62,834 nt of DNA, taken from contig CACWXP010000019.1 in NCBI GenBank assembly GCA_902764875.1, forward strand, positions 1 through 62,834. Direction: 5' to 3'. The position numbers were made by a program, and so were the translations under genes. Below, piece by piece: positions 19,043-28,054 of this stretch. This DNA is from an uncultured Eubacteriales bacterium (GTDB lineage Bacteria; Bacillota; Clostridia; Christensenellales; Aristaeellaceae). The stretch's first letter is position 1. Every line of letters begins with the position of its first letter. Under the pieces are notes generated by a model that saw only the letters and a list, made by a program, of their open reading frames with translations, was not told where the DNA came from and did not search any database.

Positions 19043-19095
19043 CACAATATATTGAAATTTACATGGCATGTAACCGATTTTCACTATATATTGTG
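19043..19095. repeat. Nested inverted repeats with GTAAC boxes
   Basis: Outer perfect 10-bp inverted repeat CACAATATAT (19043-19052) and ATATATTGTG (19086-19095). Nested inside is TTACATG-G-CATGTAA. Related boxes CATGTAAC and CACGTAAC recur at 19067, 19109 and 19129, and an inverted copy lies near 19027. No gene starts nearby, so the role is unclear. Confidence 0.6.
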
Positions 19096-19487
19096 TGTTT
19101 TTTGAACTCATGTAACTTTTCTGTAGTTCACGTAACCGTTTTCCTTGGATTCAATTTTGAGCAGAAACTCTCATGCAGTACGGACATCATACACGATTTC
19201 CCCGCAAATGTAAATAACCAAAAAGGATCATTTTCTTCTAAGATCGGAGCCAAATCGGCCCAGCGCGCCAGGCATCGCATCGGCGCGGTGCAGGAGTCTG
19301 AAGGCGACGTGTATGTCTGGAGGCTGCCATAAAGCGCTGTAATCTCCCGATTTAGGTGCAAGGGATTCCCTCTATGCCTTGATATTTATAGCTTCATACC
19401 CGTTTTTAGATCCAAAGAATTTTAGTGGCAAAGTCAGATGCGGCTGCGTTGTGTGTAGCCGTGTTCTGATTCGCCGCAGGTGGGCTT

Positions 19488-19520
19488 CTGCTGGACAAAC
19501 TTCCCCATGTTGTCCAGCAG
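19488..19520. repeat. Perfect 11-bp hairpin
   Basis: CTGCTGGACAA and TTGTCCAGCAG flank an 11-nt loop, followed by ATTTT. It could terminate transcription from the left, but the T-run is short. Its arm shares CTGGACA with the tandem 8-mer at 19710. Confidence 0.55.
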
Positions 19521-19709
19521 ATTTTGAGTGGTAAAGTGTGAGAGTGGGACGCCTTTTGGCAAATACAGCACCTGATTCCGCCCCCGCGTTTAGTGCAATC
19601 AAGCGCCTAATATCCGTTGAGTTTGCTGGCGTTGAGCCGGTTTTTGGTGCAATCGGAATTGAGTGCAACCGGGCGTCTTTCTGCTCATGAGCATATTGGA
19701 TTCCCCTGC

Positions 19710-19733
19710 TGGACAGCTGGACAGCTGGACAAC
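19710..19733. repeat. Tandem 8-bp repeat x3
   Basis: TGGACAGC, TGGACAGC, TGGACAAC back to back, about 70 bp downstream of the AAA-ATPase stop. Confidence 0.7.
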
Positions 19734-19799
19734 ATTTTTGGTTACTCTCCCGATCCGCGGAAATATGCTTCCGGCCCATTTTACCCATCTTCCCTGCTG

Positions 19800-21413
19800 T
19801 TACCCCTTCCGGATCAGGCACTCCTTCCCCCGAAAAGCCAATCCATATTTCAGAATTCGTTCTGCCGGAATTCCCTGATCCAGCAGTTCTGTGTTGTATT
19901 TCTTTTCTGCAATCTGCTTCAGGGCATTCGTGGCCGTGTCTTCCAATGACTTTTCGCCGCGTTTGACGCTGAACAGTTTGAATTCCAGGATGACAGCGGG
20001 GAGGTCATCCTTCCTCGGGATCATCATCACGTCATACCGCCCGTATCCGCTTTCCCGGTTGGATCGGATTTCATATTGATGACTCTGCTCCACCAGCAGT
20101 CCCAGCACGAGTCCGTGGTAAAAACTCTCAGGAACCTTGTCTGAAGGAATCATTCTGCCATCAAAGGAACTCATGGTCGCCAGCATGATGTCGTTCAGAT
20201 ACTCTTCCATAGTCTCCGGATCGCCCTGCAGCATGGCTCTGGTGAATTCAGATAATCCGCCTGTCTGTGCGAACCACAGCCGGATCAGACTGTTGAACAT
20301 CCGGTATACTTCATAGTTTGTCAGCTCCAGCGTATAAATCTGCTCCGCCAGGTAAGTATCCGGCTCCCGGAAGGATGTTGTATGTACAACCTTCAGGTAT
20401 CCGGAAGCCAGTAGAAGGCTCCAAATCGCTGCCTGGTTCGTGTCCAGCTGGTTAAAGATGATCTGCTCATCCACCGGAACCTGGATGGTCTCACCCTTCA
20501 TCAGCTTTTCAAAAAGCCTTTTAATCTCCGGCCTTCCGGTACGCATCAGTTTCCCGACCAGCCCATTGCTGCTGGTGTTCGCCCAGTATACGTCCAGTTT
20601 TCCATCATCCAGGAAGTTTGTAATCGACCATGGATTATACATATCCATCACCGGACCAAAAGTAAACCCGTCATACCATCTCTTTACGTCCAGCTTATCC
20701 TTCTCTGTGAAGCCCTGTTCGTCCAGCGCCTGGAAGACTTCTTCTTCAGTGAATCCAAAGCAATCCGCATATTTGCCGGAAGTTGTTGTAACGACATCTA
20801 GATTGTTCAGATCCGAAAAGATTGATTCCTTGCTGACCCGGGTGATCCCGGTCATGATCCCCCGTTCCAGGGACGGGTTGGTCTTGAACGTGCTGTTAAA
20901 CAGGGCCCTGATATAGGCGACCATTTCATCCCAATATCCTCCCAGCCAGGCTTCCTGCATCGGTGTATCATATTCATCCAGGAGGATGATCACTTTTTTG
21001 CCATAATACCTTTCCAGCCATCCGCACAGATTGTACAGGGAAGTAGCGGCCGTGGCATCATCCATATCCTTTTTGATGGCATAAAAGTATTCCCGGTCTT
21101 CATCGGTGAACATGGGATCGTTCATGATGTGACGAAAAGCGTTCCTGGCGCCCATCAGCTTCTCATTCAGGACTTTTCTGGCTTCTTCCCATTTCGTCTG
21201 CTTTACGTTCGCAAAACTCAGAAAGATGACCGGCCACTTTCCCTGCTGCTCCCGCAGGTCAGCGTCTTCCCATACCTTTAGGCCGTCAAACAGTTCTCCA
21301 CGGTTCCTATATATATAAGAAAAGAAACAGTTGATCATGGACATATTCAGGGTCTTGCCGAAACGTCTCGTTGCGATGGACGCGTCCTGCGAAAAAGAAC
21401 TGCTTCCTTTTGC
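19800..21413 (-). pseudogene. AAA-ATPase-like / PD-(D/E)XK protein, 5'-truncated
   Basis: Member of the AAA-ATPase_like plus PDDEXK_9 family often found in many copies in Clostridia and Bacteroidetes, of uncertain function. Walker B (VIILLDEYDTPMQEAW), the central domain and the C-terminal nuclease-like motif (PAVILEFKLF) are intact. The N-terminus is missing: in frame upstream of the first ATG (21344) one reads TRRFGKTLNMSM, the Walker A segment, and this frame runs straight back into the stop codon of the phosphatase upstream. About 40-50 expected N-terminal residues and a start before Walker A are gone. A product begun at ATG 21344 would lack the P-loop, so it is probably non-functional. 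Confidence 0.8.
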
Positions 21414-23027
21414 TCATCCGTTGTACCGCAAGCACAGCATGGTCAGATCGTCAAACTGCGGCGCGTCTCCGACGAAGCGGTCTACGTCGGCTTTCACCAT
21501 CTTCAGCACTTTCTCCGGTTCCATGCCCTGGCTGCTGTTCAGAACCGCCATCATCCGTTCGGTGCCATACAGCTCATTCCGGGCATTTGTGGCTTCCGGA
21601 ACACCGTCCGTGTACAGGAACAGTTCTTCCCCGGGCCCCATCTTGATCTCATATTCTTTATACTTGATGCCTTCCATGCCGCCGATCACGAAGCCGTGCT
21701 TGTCTTTTACCAGCTCAAATTTTCCTTCAGCCCGGGTTACCACCGGGTATTCATGGCCCGCGTTGGCCGCCTTCAGTTCGCCGGTCCGCAGATCCAGAAT
21801 ACCGAGCCAGACGGTCACGAACATCTCCTGCTGATTGTTCCTGCAGATGCGGTTGTTCGTTGTCTCCAGGACTTCCCGCGGGCTCACACCGGTCAGGGCA
21901 ATGTTCTGGATCATGATCTTGGAAGCCATCATGAACAGCGCCGCGGGAACCCCTTTGCCGCTCACGTCCGCCATCACCAGCCCCAGATGGTCGTGATCGA
22001 TCAGGAAGAAGTCATAGAAATCGCCGCCCACTTCCTTGGCGGGATTCATCGATGCGTAAATATCGAATTCCGAACGGTCCGGGAACGCCGGGAACACGTT
22101 CGGCAGCATGTCTGCCTGGATCCGGGTTGCCAGCGACAGTTCCGTGCTGATGCGCTCTTTCTCCGCCGTCGCCGTCGTCAGCTCGTCAATGTACCCGGCA
22201 ACCTGCTCCTCCATATGGTCGATGGATCCGGCCAGTTTTCCGATTTCGTCCTTGTTTTTGATGGTTTCCGTCAGTTTCGTTTCGGCAGGTATTTCTTCCC
22301 TGGCAAAGCGAACCGCCTCGTCCGTGATCTTTGTCAGCGGCTGCAGCAGCACCCTGTGCAGATAGAAATGCTGCGCGATCACAATGAGGACCACCAGCGC
22401 CGTCATCACCTGGAAAACAATCCGGATAAAGCGGTTGCGCACTGCTGTCAGGTTCTCCATCTGCCGCTGCACGCACAGGATGGCTTTCGTCTGCCCGTCT
22501 GTTCCCTTCACCGGCACCATGGCGGTGATATGTGCATCCGTCTCGATATAACCGCGGTCGCGGATCACAATCTCCGATTCGGATACGCCCTCATACAGCC
22601 TCCGGTATTTCTCCCTGTAGTCGTCGTTGGTCGTCTCCCGGACGTATCCGAAGTCGTATTTCGTATAGGTGCTTTCCTTGTTGATTGTGGAGAAGAGAAA
22701 CGTAATATGGGCATAATCCGACAGATCCGGCTGAATCACATACACAAATGTCGCACCGGCCGAGTTGCACAGGCGATCCAGTTCCGTCCAGACATCCATG
22801 TATTCCTGGGAAGTTCCTCCGCTCTCCGCGTACGCATCCATCCGGTCGCCGCTTACTTCCGTTGCGGCAGTATTCGCGATCTCCACCGCCCCGGTTTCAT
22901 ACAGTTCGAGCATACCGTCTGTAAAACTGCGGTAACCCAGCACGCCGATGATCACGGACAGCACAATCAGCGGAACAATAATCCCTATAATACTTTTGAA
23001 AACAACGCTTTCGTTGGGCTTCTTCAT
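21414..23027 (-). CDS. Membrane PP2C-type (SpoIIE/RsbU) serine phosphatase
   Basis: A 537-residue sensor phosphatase. TM1 near residues 14-32, an extracytoplasmic sensor of about 150 residues, TM2 near 200, a HAMP segment, a short coiled coil, then the SpoIIE domain with metal-binding aspartates in EVGGDFYDFF, MADVSGKGVPAALFM and the late FDDLTML. RsbU/SpoIIE enzymes dephosphorylate anti-anti-sigma factors; no anti-sigma or STAS gene is in the window. ATG 23027 has GGAGGAGAG upstream. A close paralogue lies divergently at 23492. Confidence 0.9.
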   Translation of the reverse strand: MKKPNESVVFKSIIGIIVPLIVLSVIIGVLGYRSFTDGMLELYETGAVEIANTAATEVSGDRMDAYAESGGTSQEYMDVWTELDRLCNSAGATFVYVIQPDLSDYAHITFLFSTINKESTYTKYDFGYVRETTNDDYREKYRRLYEGVSESEIVIRDRGYIETDAHITAMVPVKGTDGQTKAILCVQRQMENLTAVRNRFIRIVFQVMTALVVLIVIAQHFYLHRVLLQPLTKITDEAVRFAREEIPAETKLTETIKNKDEIGKLAGSIDHMEEQVAGYIDELTTATAEKERISTELSLATRIQADMLPNVFPAFPDRSEFDIYASMNPAKEVGGDFYDFFLIDHDHLGLVMADVSGKGVPAALFMMASKIMIQNIALTGVSPREVLETTNNRICRNNQQEMFVTVWLGILDLRTGELKAANAGHEYPVVTRAEGKFELVKDKHGFVIGGMEGIKYKEYEIKMGPGEELFLYTDGVPEATNARNELYGTERMMAVLNSSQGMEPEKVLKMVKADVDRFVGDAPQFDDLTMLCLRYNG

Positions 23028-23491
23028 CAACAGCTCTCCTCCGTCGTCAGCAGGATCATCATTGATCTATTTTACAGCGCAAATGCGATCCCCGCAACCC
23101 TTTCAGAGCCTCAGGACAGTTATCGTGAGAATGCTCATCTTACTTCACCATATCCTTCAGTCCGCAGCAGCTCTCTGTTTTTTGCTTGATTGATCCTGAA
23201 TTGTATGGTAATAAAGGTTGTGACGACCGGCTGAACGGACGGAGATAAAGGAGCGGCCAGATGGATCTGAGGAATGCATATTTATACCCGGGGTCTTCAG
23301 GATTTGACATGAATTCATCCGCCGCACACCGGACGAATATGTCACCCGGCTGAAAAGATATTCGGTATATCGCGGCATTCTCCGAACTGGAAAAACGTTC
23401 CCGCCCATGATATAATGACAGCAGGTCGGCTGAAAGGTATGGAAACATACACTGCGGCAAAAGGAACCTGAACAGAAGGAGACAGTACTCA
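23028..23491. other. Divergent intergenic region of the two phosphatases
   Basis: 464 bp without a convincing gene. Toward the minus gene: TTGCGG, 17 bp, TAAAAT (23069-23097, minus strand). Toward the plus gene: a perfect TATAAT at 23411-23416 with only a weak -35 (TGGAAA at 23388), leaving a leader of about 70 nt. The imperfect palindrome GGAAAAACGTTCC overlaps that -35 and might be an operator. Nothing else is recognised. Confidence 0.5.
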
Positions 23492-25669
23492 ATGAAGAAA
23501 TTCAAAAATTTCGTTCTGGGAGGCATCCAGAGTAAGATTTTTAACCTGGTGATCATTTTTCTGTTGCTGACGATGGCCGCCTACACGGTGGTGATCCTGC
23601 ATCAGACCAACAGTCTGAACACCCTTGTCTCGGAATCCAACGAGCGGCAGAAACAGTCCATCGTCGGGATTTCCCGCCAGACCATGGATGCCGTCATCTC
23701 CCAGACCCAGTCCCAGAGCACCCAGATGGAAGCCATGCTGGCGGACGATATGTTCAAAGGCCTGGGATCCGCCGTCACCATGATGGCGGATTATGCGGAA
23801 AAGCTCTTCGCCGATCCCGCGGCATTTCCGTCCCATCCCTACGCCGCGCCGGATGCTTCCACCGATGGAAAAATCACGGTTCAGCTGCTGACGGAGGACC
23901 ATGTGGATGTCACCGATCCGGCCGTGGCCGGACGGCTGGGGCTGGCTGCCAACCTGTCAGAGCTGATGGCCGCGCTGTACAGAACCGCCGGCATCAACTC
24001 CTGCTATATTGCCCTGACGGACGGCACCATGCTCCTGGCCGATGACCATGCCTCCTCCAAGTTCGACGAAAACGGCGCCCTCATTACTTTCCCGATGCGC
24101 CAGCGCGATTGGTACACGGGCGCCGAAAAAACGGGAAAACTGTTCTTTACCGACGTGGTAACCGACGTCTTCACCGGCCAGATCGGTATCATGTGCGGCA
24201 TGCCGGTCTATCAGAACGGCAAACTGGCAGCCGTTGTCGGCGCTGATCTTTTCCTGGATAAAATGGCGGCGGCGATAGCCGGTGCGGAAACAGCCAGTTC
24301 CTTTACCTGCATCGTCAATCAGAACGGCCATGTGGTGTTTTCTCCCCGCTCCGAAGGCACTTTCCGGGTCAGAACCTCCGGCGAGGCAACTGACCTGCGG
24401 GATACGCAGGATGCGGCGCTGGCCGGTTTTGTCCGGAGCGCTCTGACGGAGTTCACCTCCGTTCAGGCCGTGGAAGCAGACGGTGAAAAATGGTACATGA
24501 CCGGCGCGCCCATCTCAACCGTCGGCTGGACCGTGCTGAATGCCATAAGCGCGGCCGCTGCGGACTCTCCCACAGTGGCTATGGAAGCCAGTTACGACGG
24601 CATCCTGAATGAAGCGCAGACCTCCTACCGCACCAATCTGGATCATGCGAAGCAAACGATCTTCGTTCTGCTGATCATCGTCACCGTTCTGGGCATCACC
24701 GGTGCCCTGGTCGTGGCAAAACGGATTGTCAAACCGCTGAATACCATGACGGAGCGGATTGTGTCGCTGGGCGGGAAGGATCTGCAGTTCCACATGGAGG
24801 ATACCTACCGCACAGGAGACGAAATCCAGGTGCTGGCGGAATCTTTCTCCGATCTGTCGGCCAAAACGCTGCAGTATGTGGATCAGGTGCAGCGGGTCAC
24901 CGCGGAAAAGGAACGGATCGGTACGGAGCTCAGCATGGCAACAGCCATCCAGGCCAGCCAGCTGCCCAAACTGTTCCCGGCCTTCCCTACCCGGCCTGAA
25001 TTTGATATCAACGCCAGCATGACCCCCGCCAAAGAGGTGGGCGGCGATTTCTACGATTTCTTCCTGATTGACCCGGATCATATCGCTCTGGTCATGGCGG
25101 ACGTTTCCGGAAAGGGCGTGCCCGCCGCGCTGTTTATGATGGTCGCCCGGGTGCTGATCAAATCCCATCTGCAGAACGGCCAGCGTCTCGGCGAAGCCCT
25201 GTCCAATGTAAACAACCAGCTGTGCGAAGGCAACGAACTGGATCTGTTCGTCACCGTCTGGGCGGCCGTGATTGAAATTTCAACCGGCAAGGGCGTGGCT
25301 GTCAATGCCGGACACGAACACCCCGCCCTGCGCCGGGCCGGCGGCCTGTACGAACTGATCACCTACCGCCATTCTCTGGCGCTGGCGGCCATGGACGGGC
25401 TGCCCTTTAAAGAGCATCCTTTCCAGCTGAACCCCGGCGACAGCCTCTTTGTGTATACAGACGGCGTCGCGGAGGCCACAGACACACACAATGAACTCTT
25501 CGGAACCGATCGGATGCTGGACGCCCTGAACGAGGATCCGGATGCCGCGCCCAAAGACGTGCTCACCCACGTCATGGACAACATCCACCGCTTCGTGGAC
25601 GGCGCCGAGCAGTTCGATGACATCACCATGCTCAGCTTTAAATATATCGGGCCGGCCAAAAAGGAATAA
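23492..25669 (+). CDS. dCache-HAMP-PP2C (SpoIIE/RsbU) serine phosphatase
   Basis: A 725-residue membrane phosphatase. TM1 at residues 15-36; a large extracytoplasmic Cache-type sensor of about 320 residues (MRQRDWYTGAEKTGKLFFTD is typical); TM2 near 390-412; HAMP; coiled coil; and a C-terminal SpoIIE domain with EVGGDFYDFF, MADVSGKGVPAALFM and FDDITML. The catalytic half closely matches the divergent phosphatase at 21414, so the two are paralogues with different sensors. Cache domains often bind small organic molecules. AAGGAG lies 9 nt before the ATG. The partner protein is not encoded here. Confidence 0.92.
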   Translation: MKKFKNFVLGGIQSKIFNLVIIFLLLTMAAYTVVILHQTNSLNTLVSESNERQKQSIVGISRQTMDAVISQTQSQSTQMEAMLADDMFKGLGSAVTMMADYAEKLFADPAAFPSHPYAAPDASTDGKITVQLLTEDHVDVTDPAVAGRLGLAANLSELMAALYRTAGINSCYIALTDGTMLLADDHASSKFDENGALITFPMRQRDWYTGAEKTGKLFFTDVVTDVFTGQIGIMCGMPVYQNGKLAAVVGADLFLDKMAAAIAGAETASSFTCIVNQNGHVVFSPRSEGTFRVRTSGEATDLRDTQDAALAGFVRSALTEFTSVQAVEADGEKWYMTGAPISTVGWTVLNAISAAAADSPTVAMEASYDGILNEAQTSYRTNLDHAKQTIFVLLIIVTVLGITGALVVAKRIVKPLNTMTERIVSLGGKDLQFHMEDTYRTGDEIQVLAESFSDLSAKTLQYVDQVQRVTAEKERIGTELSMATAIQASQLPKLFPAFPTRPEFDINASMTPAKEVGGDFYDFFLIDPDHIALVMADVSGKGVPAALFMMVARVLIKSHLQNGQRLGEALSNVNNQLCEGNELDLFVTVWAAVIEISTGKGVAVNAGHEHPALRRAGGLYELITYRHSLALAAMDGLPFKEHPFQLNPGDSLFVYTDGVAEATDTHNELFGTDRMLDALNEDPDAAPKDVLTHVMDNIHRFVDGAEQFDDITMLSFKYIGPAKKE

Positions 25670-25759
25670 CCCCTGTTTTCACAGCATCCGAAACGTGTCT
25701 GTTTCCCATGCGGCTGCACGCCGCGTCCGGAAAAACGGGAAAAGAGGAATGGTAAAGAA

Positions 25760-26416
25760 ATGAAAGGACCGTCCATCACCGGAGAACAGGTAAAAGCGCT
25801 GCTGGATACGCCTTTTCTCCATGTGTTCGACCTGCAGTATGCGCAGGGCCGGCATTATTATAACGCCAGCCGCCGGAGCTCTGAAAATCTGGCTGCCGTG
25901 AAAACGGATGAAGCCTTCCGTCAGATGCTGCCGGACGCCGTCACCTGTATCGTCATCATCCGGACCCCGGGAGAAGATCCCCGCCTGATGCTGCTGAGGG
26001 AGTATCGGTATCCTGCCGGACGGGTTCTGACCTCCCCGCCGGCGGGTCTGGTGGATCCGGCCGACCGGGAAAAGGAGAACCCCCTGCTGACAGCGGCAAA
26101 AAGAGAAATCCGGGAAGAATCCGGCATTGTGTCCGAACCCACCCGGATGGAAGTGGTAAATCCCCTGCTGTTTTCCTCCCCCGGCATGACAGATGAGAGC
26201 AATGCCCTGGTGCTGGCGGTATACGATCTGCCGGATCTGGCAGAGCTGAACCAGGACGGTGCGGAAGGCAGCGAGCTGTTCGACGGGTTCCGGCTGCTCA
26301 CCGGGAAGGAAGCGGAAGAACTCCTGCGCAGCGGCCGGGATGAGGACGGATATTTCTATTCGGTGTATACCTGGACGGCCCTCGTCTGGTTTGTATCCGG
26401 ATTATGGGAGAAATAA
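25760..26416 (+). CDS. Nudix hydrolase (ADP-ribose pyrophosphatase-like)
   Basis: A 218-residue Nudix protein. The Nudix box is in LLTAAKREIREESGIV (REIREESGI core). The region before it (MLLREYRYPAGRVLTSPPAGLVDP) matches the ADP-ribose pyrophosphatase NudF style, so a nucleoside-diphosphate sugar is the likeliest substrate. The weak ribosome site AGAGGAA lies upstream. The next gene, another Nudix enzyme, starts 4 bp after the stop. Confidence 0.87.
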   Translation: MKGPSITGEQVKALLDTPFLHVFDLQYAQGRHYYNASRRSSENLAAVKTDEAFRQMLPDAVTCIVIIRTPGEDPRLMLLREYRYPAGRVLTSPPAGLVDPADREKENPLLTAAKREIREESGIVSEPTRMEVVNPLLFSSPGMTDESNALVLAVYDLPDLAELNQDGAEGSELFDGFRLLTGKEAEELLRSGRDEDGYFYSVYTWTALVWFVSGLWEK

Positions 26417-26420
26417 CAGG

Positions 26421-27254
26421 ATGATACAGGATATTGCGCCGGGCAGGCTCGACAACCGGTATATTCCCCGCGCGCCCGGGCCCGGGGACCGGATCCTTCT
26501 CTTTGATCCCTCCGGCCGGATGCATGCGGTGATCCGGGACGGGCAGCTGTGTTTCCCTTCCGAAGCGGAGGCTCCGGCGGCCGGCGCCGTGTATCTGTTT
26601 TCCATGGATAACGCCGGATATTTCCTTGCCGCGGAGGACAGAAAGGAACCCCCGCTGGGGTTCGGGCTGTATACGGTCCGGGAGCTGCGGGATCTGGGCC
26701 GGGGCCGGGAACTGTTTGCGGCCTTCACCGCCTGGCATCTCTGGAAATGGTATCGGGACAACCGGTTCTGCGGCCGGTGCGGCTGCCGCAACGGATTCCA
26801 TACCGCGGAAAGAGCCCTGCAATGCTCTTCCTGCGGGCAGGTCGTCTATCCCCGCATCAATCCGGCCGTCATCGTCGGCGTCATCCGGGGCGACTGCCTG
26901 CTGATTACCCGCTATCGCAGCGGATACGCCCACAACGCCCTGGTTGCCGGCTTTACGGAGATCGGGGAAACCCTTGAGCAGACGGTCGCCCGGGAAGTAA
27001 TGGAAGAAACAGGCGTCCGCGTCAGAAATATACGCTACTACAAATCCCAGCCCTGGGGGATGGCCCAGGATCTGCTGGCCGGTTTCTTCTGCGACGCGGA
27101 AGGAGACGGCAAAATCCGGATGGATGAAAGTGAACTGAAATACGCGGAATGGGTCAAAAGGGATGAAATCATCCTGCAGCCCAATGCGCTGAGCCTGACC
27201 AATGAAATGATGAAAGTTTTCAAAGAGGGACGGGAAACGGATCAGTCCAGATAG
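26421..27254 (+). CDS. nudC: NAD(+)/NADH diphosphatase NudC-type
   Basis: A 277-residue Nudix enzyme cleaving NADH to NMNH and AMP, and in some bacteria removing NAD caps from RNA. A zinc ribbon (CGRCGC, CSSCGQ) leads to YPRINPAVIVGVI, the Nudix box in GETLEQTVAREVMEETGV, and SQPWGMAQ, the NudC signature (SQPWPFPxS) with the middle altered. ATG 26421 follows the upstream Nudix stop by 4 bp. The 3' end overlaps the convergent rhaD end by 13 bp. Confidence 0.9.
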   Translation: MIQDIAPGRLDNRYIPRAPGPGDRILLFDPSGRMHAVIRDGQLCFPSEAEAPAAGAVYLFSMDNAGYFLAAEDRKEPPLGFGLYTVRELRDLGRGRELFAAFTAWHLWKWYRDNRFCGRCGCRNGFHTAERALQCSSCGQVVYPRINPAVIVGVIRGDCLLITRYRSGYAHNALVAGFTEIGETLEQTVAREVMEETGVRVRNIRYYKSQPWGMAQDLLAGFFCDAEGDGKIRMDESELKYAEWVKRDEIILQPNALSLTNEMMKVFKEGRETDQSR

Positions 27255-28054
27255 CCTTCCCGCGCTTTGATCCCGAAACGCTCCTCCAGCAGGTGCATCT
27301 GCGTGTCGGTAATCGTGTTGAGCCGGGGAAGATGGGCTATCTTCATATAGATTTCCGCGCCCTTCTCCGCCGTTTCAATCAGGCCGAAGGTTTCGTCCAG
27401 GTCTTTTCCGGCGCCGTAGATCCCGTGCTGTGCCCACACCACAAGCCGCGCGGTCAGCATCTTTTCCGCCGTGGCTTCGCCGATCTCGTTGGTGCCGCAC
27501 AGCATCCAGGGCAGCACGTTCACGCCCTCCGGGAACACCACAATGCACTCCGTGCACATCTGCCACAGCGTACGGGTGAACGCCCGCTCGTCCAGCTCGT
27601 GCACATAGGTCATCGCCAGCAGATTGGCCGGATGGCAGTGCATCACAACCCGGTTGTCCGGATCAACCTTCAGTCTTGCCACATGGCTCATCATGTGGGC
27701 CGGGAATTCGCTGGTAAACCTCCCTCCGTCGGAAAAGCCCCACAGCAGGTCCGCCTGCCGGCCGGCTTCCCGCAGGCGCACAATTCCCAGGTTGAAGTCC
27801 GGTGCGTACTGAACGTTTTTGAAGTATTTGCCCGTTCCGGTCACAAGGAAGGTTTTCCCCTCCAGTTCCGGCGCCGTAAACCCGGTCTCCAGCGTCCGGA
27901 TCACGCGTCCCGGATCCAGGTATTCAGCTACCTCCGCGTCCTCCAGCATCAGGCTCACGTTTCCGCCGTTCCGCTCGTCCCAGCCATGCTGATACATGTT
28001 GGTCACCGTGCGGATCATTTCAATCATAAAGGGAGCCGTCATCAGGTCTTTCAT
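27242..28054 (-). CDS. rhaD: Rhamnulose-1-phosphate aldolase
   Basis: Class II aldolase cleaving L-rhamnulose-1-P into dihydroxyacetone phosphate and L-lactaldehyde. 270 residues, with GWDERNGGNVSLML near the N-terminus, the metal site HCHPANLLAMTYV, and a third histidine region in WAQHGIYGAGKDLDETF. Last gene of the araC-rhaB-rhaA-rhaD operon; its ATG overlaps the rhaA stop as ATGA. Confidence 0.96.
   Translation of the reverse strand: MKDLMTAPFMIEMIRTVTNMYQHGWDERNGGNVSLMLEDAEVAEYLDPGRVIRTLETGFTAPELEGKTFLVTGTGKYFKNVQYAPDFNLGIVRLREAGRQADLLWGFSDGGRFTSEFPAHMMSHVARLKVDPDNRVVMHCHPANLLAMTYVHELDERAFTRTLWQMCTECIVVFPEGVNVLPWMLCGTNEIGEATAEKMLTARLVVWAQHGIYGAGKDLDETFGLIETAEKGAEIYMKIAHLPRLNTITDTQMHLLEERFGIKAREGYLD

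Larger units (their letters stand above)
19018..19799. other. Non-coding island between convergent genes
   Basis: About 780 bp between GNAT (+) and the AAA-ATPase remnant (-). The first 200 bp are markedly A/T-rich compared with the window. It holds an inverted repeat, several GTAAC boxes, an 11-bp hairpin, a tandem 8-mer and GTGCAATC-type repeats. Short open frames on both strands show no recognisable protein. It may be a remnant of a mobile or repetitive element. Confidence 0.6.

Noticed and set aside
19372-19821. 149-codon minus-strand frame after the AAA-ATPase remnant
   Set aside because: Starts inside the ATPase 3' end, runs through repeats and hairpins, has no ribosome site and resembles no family.
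23140-23556. Minus-strand frames between the two phosphatases
   Set aside because: Overlap the plus gene's promoter and start, and lack ribosome sites and family motifs.
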